NCBI GenBank assembly: GCA_964412015.1
Contig: CAYPMO010000003.1
Span: 62,001 to 126,000 of the forward strand
DNA: 64,000 bases
Direction of reading: 5' to 3'
Source of the DNA: SZUA-318 sp964412015
Lineage (GTDB): Bacteria; Gemmatimonadota; Gemmatimonadetes; Longimicrobiales; Gaopeijiaceae
Part shown: positions 26,250-35,843 of the stretch, piece by piece
How positions within the stretch are numbered: the first letter of the stretch is position 1
Layout of the letters: every line of letters begins with the position of its first letter
Program-made: the position numbers and the translations under genes
Notes under the pieces: generated by a model
Told to the model about the DNA's origin: nothing
Seen by the model: only the letters and a program-made list of their open reading frames with translations
Databases searched by the model: none

Positions 26250-28748
26250 ATGCGCGTCCCGTTCCGAGCGGTTCCCGCCTTTCTCTCCCTTGCGCTCGCC
26301 GCCGCCTGCGGCGCACCCGGTCCCGAAGCTCCCGGTCCCGGCGAGGAACCCTTCCTCCCGGTCATCGGCCGCCTGCCCACGGGGAACGTCCTCGACCCGG
26401 CCGGAACCTCAGTCCAGGTGGGCTCGCTCCCCCTGGCCATGGAGATCGCTCCGGAAGGTCGCCACGCGGTGCTCCTGCTGAACGGGTGGCGCGAGCAGGG
26501 CCTCCAGGTGGTGGATCGGTTCACCGGCGAGATCACCCAGACGGTCCTCCAGGAAGCGGCCTTTCTCGGCCTCGCGTTCTCCCCCGACGGGAGGACGCTG
26601 TACGCCTCCGGCGGCAACCAGGACGTGGTGTACCGCTACGACTGGGCGGACGGGCGGGCGGCGCTCCGCGACTCGCTGGTCCTCGCCGTCAAGGCGCCGA
26701 ACCGCTCCGGCACGCGCTACCCCGCGCAGGTCGCACCCTCTCCGGACGGCCGTTTCCTGTACGTGGCAGAGAACCTGGCCGACGCGCTCGCCGTCGTGGA
26801 CGTCGCCACCGGACGTGTCCTCGCGCGGCACGCGACCGACCGGTACCCGTACGGCGTCGCGGTGGCGCCCGACGGTACGGTATACGTGTCGGCATGGGGG
26901 GATTGGACCGTATCGGTGTTCCGGTTCGCCGAGGACGGCTCGGCCACCGAGGCGGTGAAGGTCGAGGTGGGCCGCCACCCGTCCGCCCTCCTCCTGAACC
27001 GCGACGGCTCGCGGCTCTTCGTGGCGTCGGGGAGCACGGATCGCGTGATCGTGCTGGACACGCGCGTGCGGCGCGTCGTCACCGAGCTGCTGGATCCACC
27101 GCCGGAGGGCCCCGCGGAAGGGAGCACGCCCAACGCGCTCGCGCTCTCCGACGACGGACGCCGGCTGTTCGTGGCGGAGGCGGACAACAACGCGGTGGCC
27201 GTGTTCGATCTGACTCCGGCGACCGGCGGGTACGGCACCGATGTGGACGCCCCGGCGCGCGACACGCTGGTGGGGCGCATTCCGGTGGAGTGGTATCCCA
27301 CCGCGTTGGTGGTACGCGCCGACTCCATCCTGGTGGCGAACGGCAAGGGCCGCGGGACGGCGCCGAACCCCACGTTTCCCCAGCCGCTCATGCGACGTGC
27401 GGAGAACGAGCCGACCTATACGATGGGCCAGCTCACGGGCACGCTGGGTACGATGGCGCTCGCCCGAGCCGGCACGGGCGAGCTGGCTCCCCTGTCCGCA
27501 CGCGTCGCGCGGGCCAACGGATGGGAGGGACGCACGCAGCGGACCGCCGACTATCCGCCGATCGAGCACGTCCTCTACATCATCAAGGAGAATCGGACCT
27601 ACGATCAGGTCCTGGGCGACATCGCCTCGGGCGATGGGGACACCGCGCTCGTGTTCTTCCCCCGCGCCGTCAGTCCCAACCACCATGCCCTGGCGGAGCG
27701 GTTCGGCCTCTTCGACCGTTTCTTCGTGAACGCCGAGGCGAGCCCCGACGGCCACAACTGGTCCATGGCGGCCTACACGACCGATTACCTCCAGAAGACC
27801 GTGCCCTCGAACTACTCCAGCCGCGGGCGGACGTACGACTGGGAGGGGACCAACCGTGGGCGCATCCCCTCGGAGGAGGGTGAGGAAGACGCGAGCGAGC
27901 CGGCCATGGGCTATCTGTGGGATCTGGCCGAGGACGCCGGGATCTCGTTCCGCAACTACGGCGAGTTCGTGGTCCCCGAGTACGTGGACCCCGACGAGCG
28001 CATGCCCACCGGTTACAAGGGCAACAAGCCGTTCCTGGAGGCCAACACCAACCGCGAGTTCCCAGGCTACAACCTGGACATTCCCGATCAGCGGCGGGCC
28101 GACGTGTGGATCGCCGAGCTCGAAGAGTTCGTCCGCGCCGGTGAGATGCCGCGGTTCCAGATCGTTCGGCTCCCGAACGACCACACCGCCGGGGGGCGCG
28201 CCGGCGCGCCCACCCCCCGAGCCTACATGGCCGACAACGACCTCGCCCTCGGCCGCATGATCGAGGCGCTCTCGCGCACGCCGTTCTGGAAGAGCTCGGC
28301 GGTGTTCGTGCTCGAGGACGACGCCCAGAACGGGCCGGATCACGTGGACTCCCATCGCTCGGTGCTTCTGGTGATCTCGCCGTGGAGCCAACGGGGGGTG
28401 CACCACCGATGGACGAACACGACCGACGTGCTGGCCACGATGACCGAGCTCCTGGGGCTCGGCTCCCTCTCCCAGTTCGATTTCTACGGGCGGCCGCTCC
28501 GGGGGATCTGGGCCGACGAGCCGGACCCGCGTCCCTACGTGGCGCTCGTGCCCGAGACGCCGCTCGACGAGCGGAACCCCACGGGTGGTGAGGACGCGGA
28601 GGCCTCCGAGAAGCTCGACCTACGCTTCGAGGACTCCGGGCAGGACGACTTCTTCAACGAGATCCTGTGGCGGATGATCAAGGGGCGCGACGTGCCGTAT
28701 CCGGGGCCCAGCCGCATGTCGGCGCTGGAGTGGAAGCGCGGAGGATAG
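26250..28748 (+). CDS. Beta-propeller/phosphoesterase fusion lipoprotein
   Basis: An 832-residue exported protein. A lipobox-like LAAACGAP follows a short hydrophobic signal. Residues about 50-380 form a YncE/lactonase-type propeller (AFSPDGRTLYASGG, ALSDDGRRLFVAEADN), and residues about 430-800 are a phosphoesterase domain of the acid phosphatase/phospholipase C type (IEHVLYIIKENRTYDQVLGD, SPDGHNWSMAAYTTDY, VFVLEDDAQNGPDHVDSHR). The combination is common in Acidobacteriota and Gemmatimonadota and its substrate is unknown. ATG at 26250 follows GGAAGG; an earlier in-frame ATG at 26211 is less likely. It diverges from ftcD and converges with the aminotransferase. Confidence 0.87.
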   Translation: MRVPFRAVPAFLSLALAAACGAPGPEAPGPGEEPFLPVIGRLPTGNVLDPAGTSVQVGSLPLAMEIAPEGRHAVLLLNGWREQGLQVVDRFTGEITQTVLQEAAFLGLAFSPDGRTLYASGGNQDVVYRYDWADGRAALRDSLVLAVKAPNRSGTRYPAQVAPSPDGRFLYVAENLADALAVVDVATGRVLARHATDRYPYGVAVAPDGTVYVSAWGDWTVSVFRFAEDGSATEAVKVEVGRHPSALLLNRDGSRLFVASGSTDRVIVLDTRVRRVVTELLDPPPEGPAEGSTPNALALSDDGRRLFVAEADNNAVAVFDLTPATGGYGTDVDAPARDTLVGRIPVEWYPTALVVRADSILVANGKGRGTAPNPTFPQPLMRRAENEPTYTMGQLTGTLGTMALARAGTGELAPLSARVARANGWEGRTQRTADYPPIEHVLYIIKENRTYDQVLGDIASGDGDTALVFFPRAVSPNHHALAERFGLFDRFFVNAEASPDGHNWSMAAYTTDYLQKTVPSNYSSRGRTYDWEGTNRGRIPSEEGEEDASEPAMGYLWDLAEDAGISFRNYGEFVVPEYVDPDERMPTGYKGNKPFLEANTNREFPGYNLDIPDQRRADVWIAELEEFVRAGEMPRFQIVRLPNDHTAGGRAGAPTPRAYMADNDLALGRMIEALSRTPFWKSSAVFVLEDDAQNGPDHVDSHRSVLLVISPWSQRGVHHRWTNTTDVLATMTELLGLGSLSQFDFYGRPLRGIWADEPDPRPYVALVPETPLDERNPTGGEDAEASEKLDLRFEDSGQDDFFNEILWRMIKGRDVPYPGPSRMSALEWKRGG

Positions 28749-28754
28749 CGCGGC

Positions 28755-29855
28755 TCAGCGGTGATACCAGGCGTCGAGCGCCTTTCCGACCGCCTGGACG
28801 CCTTCCTCGACCACGCGGCGCCGCCCGCCGACGGCGATGCGGAAGTGGGCGGGCGATCCGAACCAGCGGCCCGGGACCATGTCGACCCCGAAGCGCTCGC
28901 GGGCGAATTCCACGAACGGTCCGGCGTCGTTGGTGTCTACGAGACGGGGGAAGGCGATCGTGCCCCCGGCCGGAGCGACCCAGTCCAGCTCGCTCCGCGT
29001 CTCGACGAAACGCCGAAGCATGAGCAGGTGGGGCTCGATGATGTGTCGGGCCCGGGCGAGGAGCAGACCCATGTTCTCGAACGCCACGACGCCCAGGCGT
29101 TCCGACGGCACCGAGCCGACGGCGTCCACCACGTCGCGGACCCTTCGGATGCGCTCGATGGTGGCCGGGTCGGCCAGGACCCAGCCCAGCCGGAGTCCGG
29201 CCAACCCGAAGGCCTTCGTGAGGCTGCTCACGGAGACGAACGTGTCGCTCCGCGTGGCCGCCGGGGTCGTGTCCCGGTTGGTCAGGGTCTCGAGGTAGAC
29301 CTCGTCCACCAGCACCTTGGCGCCGACCGCGTCCGCCAGCTTGCCGATCGCCACGAGCAGCCAGGGGTCCGTGTAGACGCCGGTGGGGTTGTGGAGGTTC
29401 GTGAGGATGATCACCCGCGTGGACGGCGTGATCTCGCGGGCCAGCTGGTCCAGGTCCACCTTCCAACCGTCCTCCCAGCTCCGGTCGATCATCCGGATGT
29501 CGGCGCCGAGGAAGCGCGCCGCGCCCACCAGCGGATCGTACACGGGGAACTCGACGAGCACCCGGTCACCCGGGCGGATGAGCGCTCCCAGCGCGAGGAA
29601 GGCCGCGCCGGTCGCGCCGTTGGCGGTCGCCACCCGTTCGGTGGCCACGCCGTAGCGCATCGCGATGGCTTCGACGAGCGGAGGGTAGCCCTCGTCGTTC
29701 TCGCCCGAGATCTCCACGGCGTCCCGCGCCCCCTTGAGCTCGTCGAGCGCGAGCTCGAGGAGGTTGCTCCCACAGAGATCGTACTTGGCGGAGGGGTGGT
29801 GCTTGGCCCACGTCATATACGGGGCCCAGGACTCTGGCCAGCGGGTGTCGTCCAT
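28755..29855 (-). CDS. PLP-dependent aminotransferase class I/II
   Basis: A 366-residue fold-type I aminotransferase. Key segments are NGATGAAFLALGALIRPGD for the phosphate cup, NLHNPTGV with the PLP-binding Asn, DEVYLE with the Asp contacting the pyridine nitrogen, and SSLTKAFGLAGLRLGW with the Schiff-base Lys. The C-terminal HFRIAVGG contains the arginine that binds the substrate carboxylate. The specificity (aromatic, aspartate-like or alanine-like) is not evident. ATG at 29855 is preferred over the frame extension to 29930 because the extension is a proline/arginine-rich stretch without conservation features. Confidence 0.88.
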   Translation of the reverse strand: MDDTRWPESWAPYMTWAKHHPSAKYDLCGSNLLELALDELKGARDAVEISGENDEGYPPLVEAIAMRYGVATERVATANGATGAAFLALGALIRPGDRVLVEFPVYDPLVGAARFLGADIRMIDRSWEDGWKVDLDQLAREITPSTRVIILTNLHNPTGVYTDPWLLVAIGKLADAVGAKVLVDEVYLETLTNRDTTPAATRSDTFVSVSSLTKAFGLAGLRLGWVLADPATIERIRRVRDVVDAVGSVPSERLGVVAFENMGLLLARARHIIEPHLLMLRRFVETRSELDWVAPAGGTIAFPRLVDTNDAGPFVEFARERFGVDMVPGRWFGSPAHFRIAVGGRRRVVEEGVQAVGKALDAWYHR

Positions 29856-30035
29856 CGGGGGGCGGTGCCGGTATGAGCGGAGTGGTGGCGAGCGGCCGCG
29901 AGGCGCTCCGGCCGTCGCGACCTCCGCCATCCAGCATGGTAGCGCCTGAGGCGGTGCGGCGCAGGGGGGAGGGCTTCTTGACCCAGGCGCGAGGGGGTAC
30001 GGAGCCCTATGACAAGGTGCCTGATATGCTCGCTC

Positions 30036-30572
30036 TTACCGCCTGAGCCCCGGGAACATAGATCCGCCCCGCACCGTGCGAGGCTCGTCCACCACCACGA
30101 ACGACCGCGGGGCCGCGCGCTCCACCATCGCGATGTAGGAGGCGACCTTCCGGCGCGAGATCACCGAGTAGAGGACCTCGACCGGACCGTCCTTGCCGTG
30201 CCCTTCCATCTCGGTCACGGCGAAGCCCAGCTCGCGCAGCGCCAGCGCCACCTGGCCTCCGTCCTGCCGGATCATGGTGTGCATCGTGGCCAACCCCAGC
30301 GCGAGACGCTCCTCGACGAGCATGCCCACGTAGTTCCCTGCGGCGAACCCGCCGGAGTAGCCGATGACGTGGAGCGGGCTGTGGAGGTTCTGTACCACCG
30401 CGGTGACCGCGATGACCCAGATGGTGACCTGGATGAAACCGATGACGGGGACCAACAGCTTCGCGTTGCGCACCATGAGGAGGACGCGCAGGGTGTCGAG
30501 CGTCACGTCGGTGACGCGCATGAAGAAGATCACGAGGGGAGCGTACGGGCTCGCCAGAAGGTCCAGGAGCAT
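30036..30572 (-). CDS. DUF5698/DUF2179 (UPF0316) membrane protein
   Basis: A 178-residue membrane protein with an N-terminal three-helix region (residues about 10-90: SPYAPLVIFFMRV, LLVPVIGFIQVTIWVIAVTA, VIGYSGGFAAGNYVGM) and a C-terminal soluble ACT-like DUF2179 domain (GFAVTEMEGHGKDGPVEVLY, ISRRKVASYIAMV). The family is widespread and of unknown function; the soluble domain may bind a small ligand. The ATG at 30572 begins the conserved MLLDLL. No Shine-Dalgarno is evident. It diverges from the glutamine amidotransferase gene. Confidence 0.85.
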   Translation of the reverse strand: MLLDLLASPYAPLVIFFMRVTDVTLDTLRVLLMVRNAKLLVPVIGFIQVTIWVIAVTAVVQNLHSPLHVIGYSGGFAAGNYVGMLVEERLALGLATMHTMIRQDGGQVALALRELGFAVTEMEGHGKDGPVEVLYSVISRRKVASYIAMVERAAPRSFVVVDEPRTVRGGSMFPGLRR

Positions 30573-30763
30573 AGGAGGATTGCGGTGAGAGTGGGTGAGT
30601 GCGGGAGAACGCAAACGCTCCCGGGCCGCGCGCGCCAGGGGGGGTGGCCTTGCCGTCATGGATGCCGGCGGCTCCTGGCCATGCGGCGCCCCCGACGCGC
30701 CGCCGGGCGCGTCGCGCGAAGCCCTCCCTTCGCCCTATACTGCCGGCCAGACGGAGGCCCGCC

Positions 30764-31675
30764 ATGTGCCGATTCACGCTCTACCTGGGACCGCCGATCC
30801 GGCTGTCCACCCTCATCACCGAGCCCGAGCATTCCCTCATTCGGCAGAGCTACCATGCCCAGGAGCGCTCCGAACCCCTGAACGGCGACGGGTTCGGCAT
30901 CGGCTGGTATGCGCCCCGGATCTGGAGCGAGCCCGCCCTCTTCCACCAGATCACGCCGGCGTGGAACAACCGGAGCCTCCAGAGCATCGCCAAGGTCGTG
31001 GCCAGTCCGTGCATCATGGCGCACGTCCGTGCGGCGACCCCGGGGAGCGACGTCAACCTGGCCAACTGTCACCCGTTCGGATACGGCGGCTACCTGATGA
31101 TGCAGAACGGCCACGTAGGATCGTTCCGGCGCATACGCCGGGGTCTCCTGGAGTCGCTCAGTGACGAGGCGTTCGGAGTACCCAGGGGGAGCACCGACAC
31201 CGAGCACCTGTTTGCTCTGTTCGTAGACGAGCTCGTGCGCGACGGATCCCCGATGGATCCGGCGAGGGAGGACGCCACCGACGGTGGAAGCGCGCTGGAA
31301 TTGGCGCGGAGGCTGTCTGCGGCCATCGTGCGGCTCCTGGCCGTGGTCGACCGGTACGGGGAGGGCGAGCCGAGCTTCCTGAACGTGGCGGTGGCCGACG
31401 GGCATCACGTGGCCGTGTGCCGATTCGATACCGATCCCGAGGAGTCACCCGAGTCGCTCTACCTCCTCCACGGAGAGATGTACGAGCCCGCGGGCCGCCG
31501 CTTCCCCGAGCGCCGCAAGGACGACGAGGGGGAGGCGATGGTGGTCTCGTCCGAGCGCCTCACGGACGACCCGCGGTGGCGGGCTGTCCCTCCCAACTCC
31601 ATGCTCGTCCTGGACCGGCACGCGCCACCACGGATGTTTCCGATGGACGATGCGGGTAGGCTCACGGAGGCTTGA
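30764..31675 (+). CDS. Class II glutamine amidotransferase
   Basis: A 303-residue Ntn amidotransferase with the catalytic Cys directly after the initiator Met (MCRF). RSEPLNGDGFGIGWY, AHVRAATPG and NCHPFGYGGYLMMQNGHV match the glutaminase pocket of the YafJ/EgtC group. Such proteins hydrolyse gamma-glutamyl amides; EgtC acts in ergothioneine synthesis, but no other egt gene is present. ATG at 30764 is required to place Cys2 at the N terminus and has ACGGAGG upstream. TATACT (30736-30741) could be its -10 element. Confidence 0.87.
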   Translation: MCRFTLYLGPPIRLSTLITEPEHSLIRQSYHAQERSEPLNGDGFGIGWYAPRIWSEPALFHQITPAWNNRSLQSIAKVVASPCIMAHVRAATPGSDVNLANCHPFGYGGYLMMQNGHVGSFRRIRRGLLESLSDEAFGVPRGSTDTEHLFALFVDELVRDGSPMDPAREDATDGGSALELARRLSAAIVRLLAVVDRYGEGEPSFLNVAVADGHHVAVCRFDTDPEESPESLYLLHGEMYEPAGRRFPERRKDDEGEAMVVSSERLTDDPRWRAVPPNSMLVLDRHAPPRMFPMDDAGRLTEA

Positions 31676-31734
31676 ACCCCTCCGCCTCGGCCGCGACCTT
31701 GAGAGCGTGTTGGCCGCGACTCAGGAGGACGATG

Positions 31735-33078
<1,344 letters not shown>

Positions 33079-33081
33079 GCC

Positions 33082-34635
33082 ATGACCGAGCTACGCGGAA
33101 CGAGCGCGACGCGCGTCGCGCTGGTGGCGGCCTTCGCGCTCGGCGGCCTGATGTCGGGGTGCGCCGACGCTGGGCGGGAAGGGATCATCACGCTGGCCGA
33201 GGAGGGCTCGCCCTTCGTGGCCTTCAACATCTGGGTCAAGGTGGGCTCGCAGAACGACCCCGAGGACAAGGAGGGGCTCGCATCCCTGACGGCGGCCCTG
33301 CTGAGCGACGGGTCCACCCAGCAGGACAGCTATCAACAGATCCTCGAGAAGCTCTATCCGATGGCGGCGGGATACGGCGCCCAGGTGGACAAGGAGATGA
33401 CGGTCTTCCGGGGCACCGTCCACGTGGACAACCTCGAGGCGTACTATGGGCTGCTCAAGAACGCACTGCTGAGCCCGGCGTTCTCCGAGGCGGACTTCGA
33501 GCGGGTCAAGTCACAGACCCTCAACTATCTGGAGCGTGCGCGCCGCTACAACCGGGATGAGGACCTGAGCAAGGAGCTCCTCTACTGGATGGCGTACGAA
33601 GGCACGCCCTACCAGCACCCCGAGGACGGGTACGTGCGGAGCGTCCGGTCCATCACGCTGGACGACGTCCGTGCCTTCTACGATCGGTTCTACGTCCGGA
33701 ACAACATCGTGGTGGGTGTCGGCGGTGGCTTCCCGGCGGGCTTCGCCGCACGGGTGCGCGCCGACTTCGACATGCGTCCCGAGGGCGAGGTCGCGCCCGC
33801 ACCGCCTCCAGTCCCGGTGAAGCCGGATCGTGTGAAGATCCTGATCGTGGAGAAGGAGACCGATGCCACCCCGATCTCGATGGGCTTCCCCACGGATCTC
33901 GTCCGCGGCGGGCCGGACTTCTACGCGATGAAGCTGGCGAACGCGTGGTTGGGCGATCACCGGAACTCGTTCTCGCACCTCTACCAGGTGATCCGCGAGA
34001 CGAGGGGCATGAACTACGGGGACTACTCCTACATCGAGCCCTACCCGAACGGGTCGGCGACGCAGGATCGGCCCGTGAACTTCTCGCGGCGTAGCAACCT
34101 GTTCGAGATCTGGATCCGCCCGATCTCGATGACCGCGCCGGGCAATCTCCACCAGCGCACGCTCTTCGCCACGCGTGCGGCGTGGAGGGAGCTCGACAAG
34201 CTGGTCGCGAGCGGCCTGCCCGAGGACCAGATCGAGCGGACGCGCCGCTACCTCCATGACTTCACGCTCAACTACGGGTCTACGGTGAGCCGGAGGCTGT
34301 CCTACGCCGTGGACGACGCGTTCTACGGGCTCGGTCCGGGCGCCGGGTACCTGGAGTCCATCCGTCCGGCGCTGGCGGCCCTGGACAAGACCACGGTGGA
34401 TGCGGCCCTCGAGAAGCACCTCGGGTACTCCGGGATGTACGTGGTGTTCATCACCTCGGACGCCGAGGCCATGAAGGAGCTGCTCCTCTCCGGTCGGCCC
34501 ACGCCGATCACCTATGCGGGTGAGCAGCCGCCGGAGGTTCTCCAGGAGGACGTCGAGATCGCGGCCTATCCGATCGAGGTGGCGCCCGAGGACATCCGGA
34601 TCATGGACATCTCGGAGGTGTTCGAGCACCGCTGA
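33082..34635 (+). CDS. M16 peptidase-like lipoprotein, non-catalytic subunit
   Basis: A 517-residue M16 homologue with a lipoprotein signal (LMSGC). In place of the HxxEH zinc motif it has KEGLASLTAALL, so it is inactive, as one half of many bacterial M16 pairs is. It retains the substrate-binding RxxxY-like region in the C-terminal half (FSRRSNLFEIWIRPIS). The family precedent is a clam-shell heterodimer with the upstream catalytic protein. The gene follows after 3 bases and a strong GC hairpin closes the operon at 34664-34692. Confidence 0.9.
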   Translation: MTELRGTSATRVALVAAFALGGLMSGCADAGREGIITLAEEGSPFVAFNIWVKVGSQNDPEDKEGLASLTAALLSDGSTQQDSYQQILEKLYPMAAGYGAQVDKEMTVFRGTVHVDNLEAYYGLLKNALLSPAFSEADFERVKSQTLNYLERARRYNRDEDLSKELLYWMAYEGTPYQHPEDGYVRSVRSITLDDVRAFYDRFYVRNNIVVGVGGGFPAGFAARVRADFDMRPEGEVAPAPPPVPVKPDRVKILIVEKETDATPISMGFPTDLVRGGPDFYAMKLANAWLGDHRNSFSHLYQVIRETRGMNYGDYSYIEPYPNGSATQDRPVNFSRRSNLFEIWIRPISMTAPGNLHQRTLFATRAAWRELDKLVASGLPEDQIERTRRYLHDFTLNYGSTVSRRLSYAVDDAFYGLGPGAGYLESIRPALAALDKTTVDAALEKHLGYSGMYVVFITSDAEAMKELLLSGRPTPITYAGEQPPEVLQEDVEIAAYPIEVAPEDIRIMDISEVFEHR

Positions 34636-34663
34636 GCGGGCGCGCGGTCTCCGGATGCAACGG

Positions 34664-34692
34664 GGGGCGTCGGCCCGGCGGGCCGGCGCCCC
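34664..34692 (+). terminator. GC-rich hairpin after the M16 operon
   Basis: GGGGCG pairs with CGCCCC, a T-G wobble follows, and CGGCC pairs with GGCCG around a CGGCG loop, giving a 12-bp stem 28 bases after the stop. Only two Ts follow, so it lacks a canonical U-tract. Confidence 0.6.
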
Positions 34693-34724
34693 TTCACGTG
34701 GTGTTCCGGACCGGGGATCGTGGA

Positions 34725-34759
34725 TTGACACGGGGACATGAGCGATGTATATACATCGC
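34725..34759 (+). promoter_or_regulatory. Consensus promoter inside an 18-bp palindromic operator
   Basis: TTGACA (34725-34730), 17 bases, then TATATA (34748-34753) is the best sigma-70-like promoter in the window. The -10 is the centre of a perfect palindrome, GCGATGTATATACATCGC (34742-34759), which ends exactly one base before the antitoxin ATG at 34760. The start point would fall at about 34760, so the transcript is probably leaderless. A ribbon-helix-helix dimer bound here would block the -10. Confidence 0.75.
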
Positions 34760-35017
34760 ATGGTCAGGACTCAGCTCTACCTCGACGTCCGGATGCACCG
34801 CCGCCTACGGGAGCTCGCCGATCGGCAGGGCCGCACGGTCTCCGACCTCGTGAGAGAGGCCGTGTGGCGCGCCTATGGGCCGGCACAGTCGGATCAGAGG
34901 CTCACGACTCTCGAGGGGATCAGCGGGCTATGGCGGGACCGAGAGGATCTCGACGCCACGGACGCGTACGTGAGGCGGCTGCGCCGCGATACTCGGAGGA
35001 GCCGGACCACGGCGTAG
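34760..35017 (+). CDS. Ribbon-helix-helix antitoxin (CopG/VapB-like)
   Basis: An 85-residue protein starting MVRTQLYLDVRMH, the beta strand of a ribbon-helix-helix fold, followed by two helices (RRLRELADRQGRTVSDLVREAV). The charged C-terminal tail (LWRDREDLDATDAYVRRLR) is the expected toxin-binding part and resembles VapB partners of PIN toxins. An in-frame ATG at 34745 exists, but it lies within the operator palindrome and downstream of only 0-1 bases of -10; the ATG at 34760 is preferred. The toxin gene overlaps its 3' end. Confidence 0.85.
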   Translation: MVRTQLYLDVRMHRRLRELADRQGRTVSDLVREAVWRAYGPAQSDQRLTTLEGISGLWRDREDLDATDAYVRRLRRDTRRSRTTA

Positions 35018-35394
35018 CCGGCGTCCTCTACGACTCGGATGTCATCATCGAGGTCCTGCGCGGTCGATCGCAGGTCGTGGAGTCGGTTCGTCGTCTCGAA
35101 CGCTCCGGCGTTCCTACGTACTGCTCCGCCGTGTCGCTGGCGGAGGTCTTTGCCGGCATTCGGCCCGGCGAAGAGGCGGTGACCCAGGCGTTCTTCGACG
35201 CTCGCGGCGAAATCGTATTGGATGGCCAGGTGGGCCGCACCGCCGGCTCGTACCTCGCGCGGTACGCTCGCTCACACGGCCTCGAGCTGGGTGACGCCCT
35301 GATCGCTGCGGCCGCCACGACGGCCGGGGTGCGTCTGTGGACACGCAACCGTAAGCACTACCCCATGCCGGACCTGAGCTTCTACGAAGGATAG
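34930..35394 (+). CDS. PIN-domain toxin (VapC-like)
   Basis: A PIN ribonuclease of the VapC type. The domain begins at about 35026 with VLYDSDVIIEVLRG (acidic residues Asp35/Asp37), continues with SLAEVFAG and LGDALIAAA (further metal ligands) and ends with LWTRNRKHYPMPDLSFYEG. It would cleave tRNA or rRNA unless held by the antitoxin. No ATG, GTG or TTG lies at the usual place just before VLYDSD; the nearest in-frame start is ATG at 34930, which overlaps the antitoxin gene by 88 bases and adds about 31 residues. The true start is therefore uncertain and could be a rare codon or a lost one. Confidence 0.8.
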   Translation: MAGPRGSRRHGRVREAAAPRYSEEPDHGVAGVLYDSDVIIEVLRGRSQVVESVRRLERSGVPTYCSAVSLAEVFAGIRPGEEAVTQAFFDARGEIVLDGQVGRTAGSYLARYARSHGLELGDALIAAAATTAGVRLWTRNRKHYPMPDLSFYEG

Positions 35395-35843
35395 TCGATC
35401 CTCGGGCGGCGCTACACACGTACCGGAAGCAGCCCCAGCCCCGGCCGGTCCGGCAGCACCAGCTTGCCCTCCACGACCTTCACGCCTTCGTACGGGTCGT
35501 TGGAGATCAGCAGGTTGCCGTCCAGGTCGGCGTAGTCCACGAGCGGGGAGAGCTGAGCGGCTGGGTGTCTGCGTTGGACTTCGGTGCGTCGGCCGCCTGG
35601 GCGCACGCCACGGAGACGCTCGGCACCGAGCCCGCTTCGGATGACCTGGCGGAAGGGCAGGGTTCAATCTCCAACAACGGTACGACGGGGGCCAGACGTG
35701 GTCCGGTGCCGGGGCTGAATCGGTGGAGCCGGCCGCGACCCGATCCCGGCCGTATCGCCCTGTGGCAACTTCTGGCCCTCTCTTGTCGTCACACATGAGA
35801 CCGGGTGGCGCTCTGGGCAGGAATCTGACGAGCGAGGAGAACG
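35395..35843. other. Gap with an enolase-superfamily stub (449 bp)
   Basis: Between the PIN toxin and the FtsX-type permease. It holds the C-terminal stub described at 35412-35555. The remaining 290 bases show no recognisable gene on either strand; the last bases contain the permease ribosome binding site (GAGGAGA). Confidence 0.6.
35412..35555 (-). pseudogene. C-terminal remnant of an enolase-superfamily epimerase/dehydratase
   Basis: The minus-strand frame ends with VDYADLDGNLLISNDPYEG, then VVEGKLVLPDRPGLGL and a TAG stop at 35412. This matches the extreme C terminus of dipeptide epimerases and other mandelate-racemase-like members, where DLDGNLLxxxDPYxG precedes the last strand. Upstream of about 35555 the similarity ends abruptly and the rest of the roughly 350-residue enzyme is absent. 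It is a truncated relic with no catalytic residues, probably left by a deletion that joined the toxin locus to the permease gene. Confidence 0.72.

Noticed and set aside
26409..28406. 665-codon open frame antisense to the propeller-phosphoesterase gene.
   Set aside because: No domain and no ribosome binding site; shadow of GC-rich coding DNA.
35655..35675. GGGTTCAATCTCC resembles the T-arm of a tRNA.
   Set aside because: The flanks do not pair as a T-stem, and no acceptor, D or anticodon arm is found upstream.
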